A stretch of DNA of 64,000 nucleotides from Citrus sinensis. Its lineage: Eukaryota; Streptophyta; Magnoliopsida; Sapindales; Rutaceae. Location of the stretch: the NCBI RefSeq assembly GCF_022201045.2, contig NC_068557.1:32527501-32591500 (forward strand), given 5' to 3'. Below, piece by piece: positions 23,235-34,873 of the stretch (the first letter of the stretch is position 1; every line of letters begins with the position of its first letter). Made by a program: the position numbers and the translations under genes. The notes below the pieces were generated by a model, which was not told where the DNA came from, did not search any database, and was given only the letters and a program-made list of their open reading frames with translations.

Positions 23235-25184
23235 TTATTTCGGGGAGTTCTAATTCCCAGGAGAGGGCTGAGAATTAGATCTCCATTTGTAGAACTCATT
23301 TTTTGCCCAGCTAAATTTCCTAATTTTCATTTTATTCTCTATTTAAGTAATAATCATTAAAAAAAAAAAAAGCAAAAATGGATGAAAATCAAACCCAAAT
23401 CCCATATTCATCTCAGCAAATTCGAATACAACTCATTTCTAATTTTAATTCCTACCGCTAAAGTAAATATTTTATTATAATTATTATTCGCTATTTCAAT
23501 TTCAGTTTATACCAATTCCAATAACCGAAGTTATGATTAATAATTTCGGAAACATCATTATATAAGTAGTGAGATGAGATGACTCAGCTCCTCTGTTTTC
23601 TGATTTCTCAGGCACCGCGATTGATGGATTTTTTTTTTGGGGGGGGGGGGAAATCTCAAAGTGCAATGTATTGCAGTTTGCAGCAGGAGTTGTGCCATTG
23701 AGTTAAGCTACGCAATTGGATTGAATTGCCTCAATATAAAACAATATTTCCAACAGTATAATTAAAAAAACTGATAAATGCATCAATTATACGAAGACCG
23801 TATATAATTTTGTTTTTGACTTATAAAAAAAATGGCATTACTTTCTCTTAACTCAAAACTGATAGGCATGTGCCAATTAACTCTTTACTCAATTTCAAGA
23901 AAAATACCACTTGATGTGAAAACGAATCTAAAGACCAATGGTACCAGAAAGCAGAGAGAGGAAGGGGAGGGGGAAAAAAAAAAGTGTGAGCACCATAGCG
24001 AGCCAAGAGCCGATGGGGTTACAAAAAGCACTGGCTTTCTGAGATGCCGCTTTAATTTCAGATCCTCTATACTTCTTTGAGACAGCCAGCCGAGGGTTAC
24101 ACTCAGAACAGCAAAACTCAGCAGTTTGAGTCTCAAGAGGATCTATTGACTACTGTTACTGACCTTCCTGCTGCTATGCAGCTAGAACTAGATTGTAGGG
24201 TTTTCATAAACGTCACCAGCTATATATATCTGGAGAAGATAGTGGGCCGGGCCAGGTTGGATCACTTTTGGGGTACTATCTTTTCTTTTCTTTTTCAGCT
24301 GAGACATGGGCTTTGATCGTTTTTGTGCATTACAGCGTCCAGAGGAATAATATTGTACCATTGGCTTCCTCTGTTTTGCCCAGAAATAAATAACTACATA
24401 GTTTTGCACATACAGCTTATAGGTCCCCAATTTTGTTTGTATTGTCAAATTCTAGTTCTATGAAGTATTAATTGGGTCCCTTTCTTTCTTGTCTTTCATT
24501 TGTGCGATTTTGATCAAATTCAGGCACACGAAATTCTCTTCCATGGCGTGGTGGCGATAAAGAAAAAGGAAAAGTAAAAAGAAAAAAAAATAAAATTGAC
24601 TGGATCCAGATTAAAAAAAAAAAAAAGCAGTACAGATCTTGTTCAAGTTTGCTTAGGAATAGGGTAATCTTGATTCTCTCATTGCAAAAGAGATCTTAAT
24701 TATAGGATCTTGCTCCTGCTCCTCTCTTTTTGTGCAAATACCAAACAACCACTGCCGTCGAAACTATTAATTAATTGTGACTGATAAAATTGTTGCACTC
24801 TGTTTAGGATAAATTAGGAATAAACATGAAAATTAAGTCGAACCATGTCTCCTTTCCCCGAGTGTTGCAAGCTGTGCTTCTTAATTATAATTGATATTGA
24901 TATCGAATAATGTATAGACTGCACAACACAGTGTAGAACAAGGGTAGTTATGCTATGCCATTGCCAGTCAAAAAACAAAAAAACTACAGTTATCTTGAGA
25001 TCCAAGGAACTCATAGAGACTAATGGAATCTAGGCTTTGGGAAAAGCCCACAACTCTTCTTTTCTCTTTTTTCTTCACATACAGATACTTGATAAATATA
25101 GAGCAAGCAAACTATTTGGAGATGCAATGTCCAGTACTTGTAAGTATAAGACATACAGACAGTTGCTAGCTTCTGAAACTTCCA
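23235..25184. other. Intergenic region left of the X8 gene
   Basis: AT-rich, with a T9/G10 run near 23631-23650 and an A13 run near 24613. The segment 23930-24140 is more GC-rich but holds no recognisable exon. The last 150 bases are leader of the X8 gene. Confidence 0.4.
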
Positions 25185-25800
25185 ATGTCATCTGCTTTGT
25201 TAAGCATTTTACTAGCTTTTCTTATTGCTATTTCTACTCTGCAAACATCAGGTAACACCATCTGCAATCATAGCTTTAGTTAATGGATGGTACCGAATAG
25301 CAATTTGTTAATTTGTGTATTATAATCAGATGGTGAATTCATGGAATGGTGTATAGCTGACGGCCAAACCCCAGACGATGAGCTGCAAATGGCACTTGAT
25401 TGGGCTTGTGGAAAAGGAGGTGCTGATTGTAACAAGTTACAAGCAAAGCAGCCTTGTTATTTTCCCAACACTTTGAGGGACCATGCCTCTTATGCTTTCA
25501 ATGACTACTACCAAAAGTTCAAGCATCAAGGAGCAACTTGCTACTTCCATGCTGCTGCAATGATCACTGATCTTGACCCAAGTAAGATAACAATCTCTAA
25601 TAAACTCATCTCATCAGCTTATATCTACATCATAGCAATTCTCTCTCTTATATATATATATATATATTTCCCATTCCCAATAGATATATCGTATCAGTTA
25701 TCTAGATCGTATGGTGTTTTAAATTTGATACATGCCATAACGTCTCTTTTTATCTGTGATGGCAGGTCATCGTTCTTGCAAATTCGAATATCGTCCATGA
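25185..25800 (+). CDS. Secreted X8-domain (CBM43) protein, plasmodesmal callose-binding type
   Basis: Three exons, 25185-25251, 25330-25581 and 25766-25800, join in phase to 117 residues. Exon 1 is a signal peptide (MSSALLSILLAFLIAISTLQ), with cleavage likely near Thr-Ser-Asp at 21-23. The mature part is a single X8 domain with six cysteines at about 30, 49, 56, 65, 93 and 111, starting EWCIADGQTPDDELQMALDW and including ASYAFNDYYQ. X8 (CBM43) domains bind beta-1,3-glucan (callose). The protein ends right after the last cysteine (SCKFEYRP), so it lacks the Ser/Pro stalk and GPI signal of PDCB proteins and should be soluble in the cell wall. The start was chosen because only this ATG gives a signal peptide in phase with exon 2. 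Confidence 0.92.
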
Positions 25801-28580
25801 GTTTTAAAGTATTGAAGATTTTGTCAAATCTTCTTTCCTTTTTTCTCTGCTTTATTGATAGATCTTAAAATCTGATGAAAATTTTAGTAGTAACACTATC
25901 ATAATGGGAAGTGAATTTTCAGTTTTGCTTGCGAATTGCAGTGGCTTATTTGGTCCTGGTCTCACTTAACGTATTAGAATAGTATTTTCTGTGCAACAGT
26001 GCTTTATTCAATAACCGATTACAAGAGATGTAATTCGATTAATTAGTAGTAATCTATCAATTCACAAACACTCTTGATATATACAACTTAGGCCTCTCAC
26101 ACAAGATTAAGATTGAAATTAAAATTAAGTGGGATCAGCTGATTGTCAATTCAATGCATGCTGATCGGCCTCTGTCTCTGCAGCATCGCTAGAATTACAA
26201 ACAATGTTGCTGCACACTGCACAGAGCCAGAGATCCTTGCCCAATGAAGGGCCAATATATTTTTCATTTTCCCCTCTTCTTCTTATGCAACAACTTGCTC
26301 ATATCTTTTGTTAATTTTCCATGAATTGTGGGCCATCTTACAGCAGGGCTGCATGGACGCCGACAGATATGGCGTTAGTTCTGAGGAGATGCGAGACTGT
26401 CAATTTCATCGCCATATGATCATGAGAGATAAAAACAATGTGCAGTTATCTTATGCATTTATAGAACATGGGGAGTCTCATCATTGTCAACATTATTAAT
26501 TCATTCATCACCATATATATTTAGTCCTAGAGAGCAAATGCAATTTGCTATCCTATGGTTCACATTAATTCTAAGGGCTAGTGAGGATTATATGAGACAG
26601 TGAGTCAGTGACCCACTATCCCGGTCAACTGAACTTCAATTTTGTCTATGAAATTTCTTCTACATTTTTCTTGCTTTTACTTCACCACTTCTGTTATCAT
26701 TCACGACCATACGTTGGGGAAATACAATGCACGCAAAATCGTATATTGCATATATGTATGCAATGACCAAAGTATGGCCAATATTGTGACAATACAATTG
26801 AATCACCTTCCATACGCAACACACCTCCCAAGCCCCATCTTTGGTCTTTTGAAAACATCTACAATTGGGTTGTGCCCAGTAATTATCGCTTGACTAGACT
26901 TAATTAATGTGATTCAAACACAAAATTTCTTGGGAAAAATTGACTCTGCTGTCATGTTAACTTGCCACTTAACCTGAAAAGATAATCTAAGAGGTAAACT
27001 GTCCAAACAAAATATATAGTTTAATTTAGATTCTGACAGGTTGTAGTTGTAGTAATTATTAGATAAAGAAAGTTGAATTTGAATGGTTAACACACAATTA
27101 TTGTACTTATTTAAATATTTTCTGTGATAATCAATATAAACATAGTGGATGATGAGGCACTCATTTGAGGCGATGATGATAATAGATTGCTTGTGGGAGA
27201 GTGGAAATTCATGTAAGTTATATATCGCGTAAAGATGACAATAGGCAGTACTTTTTCCCACAAACAATTGATAGAGTTTGATCATTGATGTTGCCATCTC
27301 TTTTGGACGATCTGGAATTTTGCATCGCAACACAAGGAGATAGACTAAGCATTGATAATGGAATTAAGTAGGTGGAAATGGCTTGAAGTACTCAACCCGT
27401 GGCACCATTTCACCCCCTTTTTTATCTATTGGGCATGCTTTTTGACTTTTTAGTGCTTGAAATTGTTCAGAGAACGTGGGTCCACACTGTCGAGAGAGAA
27501 AAGTTAACCTTGAATGGTCTGTCTCTATCTCATTAATAACAAGCATCTCCAAAAATAGATGCTAACTAAATTTGATTTGGGAGGAGTTTGATTAAAATAA
27601 TGGAAATTTGTTTTTATTTAAAGAATTTTGAAAAAAAAATTATTTTTTTTATTTTTTATTTAACATATAAGTAAGTAAATAAATGTCTAAAGAATAAAAT
27701 TAAATGAGTCTTTTAAGAATTTTTTTAAAAAAATTAATAATATAATATTATTATTTTAGTATCATTGTTAAAGAACAAAGAAAAAGAAATACAATAATTA
27801 TATAAATAAAAAAAGAGAATAATTAAATTTGATAAGAGAAAAAATTATTTTTTATTTATCACATAAATATAAATCAATAAATATTTTAAAAACTAAATTA
27901 AATAAGCCTTCACTACGTCCCTCGAACAAATGACCCACCACTTTAGACGAAACCACTAGCAAGCATCAAAACATGCCACTTTAATCATTTCATCACTCAG
28001 TTTTTTATCATGAGCGATTTGCTTTTGTTTCACGTTTAGCCTTTAAACAGGGTCATTGTTTTTTGTTTTGTAATAAGACTTTTGTTCTTTCTACTATATT
28101 GTTGAGAGAAATGGGTCCTCATGAATTCTACCAATACCATCATCTTCATTCAATAGGCACCTCTTTTACCTTATCTGACACCTTCCTTGGGACAACAAAC
28201 TATGGCCTTTCCCGGAAAAAAAGAGTTAAAATTTTTAGTCTCAAGTTTTCTCTTTCATATTTAATACTCCTTTGCTGTAATTCAGAGGCGCAGTGCCCTT
28301 TGTCTGTAGGAGGCGTAGAGCTACCAGGTCCTGTCTTTACCACTTGGCACTCTCACAGCCTATTCATTCTTGTACAGGCATAGCAGTGCTGTATTTTTTT
28401 AATATTCAATGAGAAAAATTATTTTCTTGGGTGCCTATTTAAGAAGTGGAACGTGGTGGTTGATGTTGGGTAAAGGTTAGGATATTTTTCTGGATTTGAG
28501 AGCTGTGTCCTGAACTCTTCTATTCTCCTTCTGTTCAGATTTCTTCCTTTAAGTGTTAAATCTTTGGAAGAAAAAAAAAA
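25801..28580. other. Intergenic region between X8 and CASP-like genes
   Basis: AT-rich, with no coding exon recognised. Two diverged direct copies of an A/T-rich module (theme 'aaaattattttttatttaacatataa ... taaataa') lie near 27625-27715 and 27835-27910, suggesting an old small element. The final 200 bases before 28581 are leader and promoter of the CASP-like gene. Confidence 0.4.
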
Positions 28581-29779
28581 ATGAGTTACTTGGGTGTTGG
28601 TGTTAGTCCAGGGAATGTGCCAGTGTATCATGGCACCTTAATGAAGGTTGTTGATAGGAGAATAAGGCTTGTAGAGTTGGTTTTGAGATGTGTGATCTGT
28701 GGTTTAGGTGTTCTTGCTGCTGTTCTTGTTGGGACTGATACCCAAGTCAGAGAAATCTTCTCAATTCAAAAGAAAGCTAAGTTTACAGACATGAAAGCTC
28801 TTGTGTAAGCTTCTAAAATCTCTTAAAATCTTGAGCTTTTAGCTTTATGTACCTTAGGCTAAGCATTTGTACGTTTCTTGTGTTCTTACTCTTGTATAAT
28901 GCAGGTTTTTGGTGGTAGCAAATGGAATAGCTGCAGCCTACTCTTTAGTGCAAGGGGTGCGCTGTACTGTTGCTATGCTCAAGGGAAGTGTGCTATTTAA
29001 CAAGCCACTAGCCTGGGCAATTTTCTCTGGAGATCAGGTAATATTTGATTGCTGCCAATTCTAATTGATTGTTCTCTTTCTATTTCTCATCAGGTGAAAT
29101 TTCCATGATTGTCCATGAGTTGGTTGTCACTGATAACTGAGTGCTTCATATGATAATTGAGTTTTTTAGGTGAAGGCAGACTATATTTGATTGGGTGTTG
29201 GATATGGGATATTACAAGTCGTAATTTACATCAACACCTCCCTTTCCCTGATCTGCTTCCTGTTCAGGGGTTTGCTTCTTAAATTTGGAATGTCTATCTA
29301 GAGTGTGTACTTTGTGAATTTATCATTACCGTTAGAGCCTTTTGAGGTCGTGGACTTTCATTTGCAGTATGTTGTTCAATATAATATTTATGACATTGCT
29401 TGATTTATGTGCTAAATTGATATCATTAATTACTGATTAAGCTAATCTAAGAAGTAAGACGAAACGAGTATCCCATTTGTTTTAGCCAATAACCATATGT
29501 GCTGCATGGATTAACTTGTTTGTGCAGATGATGGCATACTTGACAGTAGCTGCCGTGGCAGCTGCTGCGCAATCAGCAGTGTTTGCGAAGCTGGGACAAC
29601 CAGAATTACAATGGCTGAAGATATGCAACATGTACGGGAAATTCTGCAACCAAGTAGGGGAGGGAATTGCGTCAGCTCTATTGGTTAGCATAAGTATGGT
29701 GGTTCTGTCTTGTATCTCTGCTTTCAGTCTCTTCCGCTTGTATGGTGGCAGCAAGGCCAAAAATGGTGCAAGGTGGTAA
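28581..29779 (+). CDS. CASPL2B: CASP-like membrane protein, group 2B
   Basis: Three exons, 28581-28804, 28905-29037 and 29528-29779, join in phase to 202 residues. The protein has the four-helix MARVEL/CASP fold: helix 1 around [20 protein letters not shown] (about 33-52), helix 2 [20 protein letters not shown] (about 76-95), helix 3 [20 protein letters not shown] (120-139) and helix 4 [20 protein letters not shown] (about 169-188). The Arg in helix 1 and the Asp before helix 3 (SGDQ) are the conserved pair of the family. CASPs form Casparian-strip membrane domains; CASP-like 2B members are plasma-membrane proteins of less clear role. It lies 1.9 kb upstream of NAR1 on the same strand, as CASPL2B1 (At4g16442) lies next to NAR1 (At4g16440) in Arabidopsis. 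Confidence 0.95.
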
Positions 29780-31684
29780 AGATATTTTAACTCACTGAGC
29801 ATACTTTGCTCGGTCGGGTGTTGTCGGTGGAGGTTAAGCTGGATGCTGCCGCAATAAATGAATGATAAATAAGAAGCTGATGATGAAGAAAAGTGAACTA
29901 TGTATGTGACTATCCCAAGCTAGTAGTAGTAGCCACTTGATAAATTAAATAATTAATGCAGAGTCTTTGTAGATTGTATTAATATTTATTATACACAGCT
30001 TTCATTTTCAGCAATTACGATCATAAAATCTTTGTTATGACATTAACAGAAATTCATTTTAGCAAAGAGTGGATGCAAAAGAGCGGAGGCACACATACAT
30101 GTAACTCCAGAAATGAAGAAAGATTAAGACTCGTTTCGAAGTTTCAACATCTACAATAAAGATTTGCAACGACCGGCTACCACTGTCTGACCTTTTTTAG
30201 CATTTAATAACACAACATTTGTGTAAACACACACACACATAATGCAGCAGGTTTCATCACAGAAAGTGAACAAAATAAAAAGTTTCTCCCAAGTATGGAA
30301 ATTTGAACATTCCTATTCCAAGCAGGATTTGTCAATTTCCCGTTTTTCTCAAATATGTCACAATTTAATGAATCCTGCTTCATAATTCAAAATGTTTTCA
30401 TTTTTTGAATTACAAATTCATAGCCGTAATCCATGTTGCAAACTGATCATATACACCATGAGTCTGTGAACATATATATTTCAAGAAGTGAGAAAAATTT
30501 GGAGAAGAAAACTGATAAGAGATTGATAATAAACCCAAAAAAACAAAATGAAAATGACAAAACATTATTGAAAATTTCCCGAGGATATGACGCGACCATA
30601 TTATGTGTTATATATAAAAATTTTATGTTTTATATTTGTCTTTTGATCTGATTATATTAAGGTAGGAATTCTTGATCGAAAGTTCACTTTTTTACAAAAA
30701 TATAATAATTATTACAAATATTTATGGCATATTGCATACAATACAAACATAATAAATGGAATGATACGACGATTGTATGTTGTGAAGCATGAACAAAGGA
30801 AGATGGTTAGTTATATAATTTGCCATGGACTAACCAAATAAGAAGACGAAGATAGGCACCGCATGACAAAATTTATGTATATTTAAAATAGAGTAATAAT
30901 ATAATCATAAATTTTTGTATAAATTTATTTTGTATAAACTAACGTTTGACGTGTCATTAATTTATTGGTTAAATAAAAATATAAAATATTAAAAATAAAT
31001 CATATAGAACAAGTGATATTTAATTCAACTAATCTTATTATGCCACATCAATTTATACAAAATAAATTTATACAAAAATTTATCATTATATCATTAGTCA
31101 TTTAAGATAACATAACTAATTATTATATATATAATTAAATTTAATATAAATACTACTTAATTTTTTCAAATATATGGGACACACGGCGTAAAGTAAATGA
31201 ATTTCTCGCAGGGCATGGGGCCACAGATTCTAATTTGTGGTTGTGGGGATTGCACTTACTGTAGCCACGGATGACGGAGCAAGGGTTGTGGATTGTGGTG
31301 GGCACGTGCTTTTATAATCTAGGGAATCAGAGACGTACACGTCAGTAACCAATAGACATCCGAATCACTTGGACTTGTACTCCTTTTCCACAAATCAGAA
31401 AAATCTCATTGGCTAACACAATCTCCTTGCCCTCACTGAATCCCTCCTCAATATCCAAAACCGCCTTTGACCCGACCGAACATTTCCTACAACACACGCG
31501 CCTCAAAATCAAAACTCTCCTTGTGGAGTATCTTCTGCCTCTCCTCCATTTTTGTTCTTTCTACAGAATTAATCTACCCCCTCCAAAAAATAAAAAATAA
31601 AAAAATCCCTAAAATTGAGCTCTGAATTAATCGCCGTTTGTTTAATCAATTCGGCGGATGCAGTGTTAAATTGAAGAAAGAGAA
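29780..31684. other. Intergenic region between CASP-like and NAR1 genes
   Basis: It contains the CASP-like 3'UTR, a 203-bp inverted-repeat element (30894-31096) and the NAR1 promoter. A GC-richer part at 31190-31330 holds a G-box-like CACGTG near 31304. I see no additional exon. Confidence 0.4.
30894..31096. mobile_element. Small MITE with about 45-bp terminal inverted repeats
   Basis: The left end TAATAATATAATCATAAATT and its continuation to TTTTGTATAAA are matched in reverse by the right end (TTTATACAAAATAAATTTAT ... ATTATATCATTA), with only a few mismatches over 45 bp. The centre is AT-rich and non-coding. The target duplication is not clear, so I leave the superfamily open. Related fragments, such as 'caactaatc-ttattatg-ccacatcaatttatac', appear near 35680 and 44755. 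Confidence 0.7.
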
Positions 31685-34600
31685 ATGTCAGAGAAGTTCT
31701 CGCCTACGCTGAGAATCGGAGATCTCAGCGATTTTATAGCACCGTCTCAGAATTGCGTTGTTTCTCTTAAAAAAGCTACCTTTAAAAACCCTGATAAGCC
31801 CCAGGTGCATATAAATGATATTTCCTTTTCTTTTTTCTTTTTATTTTAAGCGACTTTAGTAATACCCTTTATTTCAATTTGTAATTTTTGTTTTCCTTAT
31901 TGTGAAGGTTTCTACTTCCAGCAAGCAGCAGGCTGAACCGGTGAAAATCTCACTCAAGGATTGCTTAGCTTGCAGGTAATTGATTGTTTTATACATGTTC
32001 TGTTATGTTGCCCCGGTGAAAAAGCTCATTGTTTTGTGATATTTTTGGACACGTGGTAGTGGATGCATTACGTCAGCGGAGACTGTGATGCTTGAGAAGC
32101 AGAGTTTGGATGAGTTCCTATCAAATATTAATAAAGGAAAGGCTGTTATTATTTCCCTTTCTCCACAGTCAAGAGCTTCCCTTGCTGAACATTTTGGCAT
32201 CTCTCCTCTTCAGGTAAAACGGGGCTCAATTATCATTTTTTATAGAAGTTTTGTATGCTTCTCTTGGTTGAGGATTATATCATCTTATGATTTTTTGCTA
32301 TTGGGTAGTTTCCTTAGTCAAGGTGATGTTTAAGTTTCATATGTCACACAATTTTATGAAAACGTCCGATGAATTATTGATTCTTATTATACTGCAAGTC
32401 AATGATCTAAGTGTGAAGTCGGCTTTTGTTTGAAAAAAATTTCAGGTTTTCAAGAAACTTACAACATTCTTGAAGTCGCTTGGAGTGAAGAGCATCTTTG
32501 ATACGAGCTGCAGTAGAGACTTAACGCTTATTGAAGCTTGCAATGAGTTTATTGCTCGCTACAAACAAAGCCAAGAATCTGATGATGAAAGGTCCAATTC
32601 ATCCCTGCCCATGCTGTCATCGGCATGTCCAGGTATTTAAGTCTATCCCTGTTAGGCAACTAATGATGATCTCCTTACACTATAAAACCATCCATTGTGT
32701 TATCAATGATCAATAGTTGTTGCTTATAAGGATTATGGAAGGATGTTGTTCAATTATGTGAAAATCTTTCTTTTATTTTAGGGTGGATATGCTATGCTGA
32801 AAAACAACTTGGCTCCTATATTCTTCCATATATTTCCTCTGTGAAGAGCCCTCAGCAGACAATTGGAGCTACCATCAAACACCATATTTGCCAAAAATTG
32901 GGTTTCAGGTAATTCTTTCATTAAAGTTGGAGCCTTGAAGCAGTGTATTTGTGTTGTAAGGCATATTCACTTATGAGTCCTAGGATTTTAGGAGAGATAT
33001 AGTATGTAAAGTTTCCTTTTATGTGAATCTACATGTTTAGGCATTAGCAGGAGTGAATCATTTGATTGCTGAATGCTTGTTTAATAGGCCAGATGAAATT
33101 TACCATGTGACTGTGATGCCTTGCTATGATAAGAAGCTAGAGGCTGCTAGAGAAGACTTTGTTTTCCAATTGGATTCTCAAGAAGAAACCTATAGGGATG
33201 AAGGACTTGAGATTCCAGAGGTTGATTCAGTCCTGACGACTGGGGAAGTTTTAGATTTGATACAGGTGAGATGAGGCTTTCATTGGTACTAACTTGTATA
33301 ACTGCTTTCACTGTAAACAGTTTCTTTCTGGTTTGAAACAATAATGATGTCTAACTTTGTACTACTTTATTTCAATTTATGCAGTTAAAAGCTGTAAATT
33401 TTGAAGCATTAGAGGAATCTCCTCTTGATAAAATGTAAGAATTAGAATAACTTTTTTATGAAGTCATCTGCATGATGGTTAGAGTAGCCAACTAAAATAG
33501 AATCTGCTTTGGTCATCCTGCAGGTTGACCAATGTTGATGATGAAGGACATCTTTATGGGGTTGCTGGAAGTTCTGGAGGTTATGCAGAAACAGTATTCA
33601 GACATGCTGCTAAAACACTATTTGGAAAAGTTATTGAAGGTCATCTAGAATTTAAAACCATCAGAAACTCTGATTTCCGAGAGGTGGCTCTGGAAGTAAG
33701 CTTCCTTTTTAATTTTGATCACATCTTATAGGCATGTGAGAAGCTTGTCCTGGAATCTTCGGTTTTGTAATGAACATCGTTGCAGTGTTGTTATTCCATA
33801 GGATTGAAAATATCTAGGGCATACCATGTACTGCATGTCATTTTGGTTATGACATTGTGCTCCATCTCGTTATGTAGGTGGAGGGAAAAACGTTGTTGAA
33901 ATTTGCCCTATGTTATGGCTTCCAGAACCTGCAAAACATTGTCAGGAAAGTGAAAATGCGAAAATGCGATTATCAATTTGTGGAGGTCATGGCATGCCCT
34001 TCAGGTCAATCTTCCTTTTTAGTTTTTATTCATTGACGTAGAATGTGGCTGTTTGCTTTCTATGTCAAATCAAAAATTGGTGGATATTAACTCCTGAGCT
34101 ATTGATTAACAGGTTGCTTGAATGGTGGAGGTCAGATCAAGCCTAAGCCAGGGCAATCACCGAAGGAGTTGATTAAGACACTGGAAACCATCTATTTGGA
34201 AAATGTAAGTCGTTCTTCTATTAGCATTGACATATTCTTTATGCCTCGTGGTGTTCTGGGTCTCTTCATTTTCAAAACTACAAAGCCACGGTTAATTTTT
34301 GGTGTATTCTAGTTAATTCATAGTACCACGAACTATAAGTTTCTTGATCGCATGGGTGCCACGCAAGGGTCCAGGTTGGGTCATGAAATTGCCACAATCA
34401 TTACCTCAATGACTATACTACTAGTTATCCAAAATGAGGTCTATAGTAGGAATATGCCTACCAGTATGTGTTAGTGGATTTTTTGCTGGCCTGCAGGCCT
34501 GGTGTACTTGACAGTGTACAAGATTATTTACCATTCAAGTGATGTGGTTGGAAACTTTTTGGCAGTCAATATATATGCTACAAGCATGTAATGCTGTTAT

Positions 34601-34873
34601 TGATTTTTTATGACCTTGCATATCAGATCCATTTATGGAATATTATTGTGAGATCTGCATGTAATTTGACCTCTGGTGTGGTGCTGTGTTATTAACTGAT
34701 TGCTCTTTTATATATAATAGGTAATGCTAGCTGATCCTTTCAAAAATCCTCTGGTGAGAAGCTTGTATGATGAGTGGCTTGAGCAACCTGGTTCAGAGAA
34801 AGCTAAAAAGCACGTGCACACAGAATACCATCCTGTAGTGAAAAGTATCACTGCTCAGTTGCATAATTGGTGA
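31685..34873 (+). CDS. NAR1: NAR1, cytosolic iron-sulfur cluster assembly factor (hydrogenase-like)
   Basis: Eleven exons join in phase: 31685-31804, 31908-31975, 32060-32213, 32446-32632, 32782-32908, 33088-33265, 33385-33434, 33524-33695, 33878-34004, 34113-34204 and 34721-34873. They encode 475 residues, the family length. The N-terminal [4Fe-4S] ligands are visible at Cys24, Cys59, Cys62 and Cys65 (DCLACSGC), the same spacing as in yeast Nar1. The iron-only hydrogenase-like core follows, with [58 protein letters not shown] and [17 protein letters not shown], and the terminal TEYHPV...LHNW resembles the C-terminal Trp targeting end. NAR1 passes Fe-S clusters to the CIA targeting complex in cytosol and nucleus; its Arabidopsis homologue (GOLLUM) affects growth and oxygen response. 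All conserved cysteines are present, so it looks intact. Confidence 0.97.
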
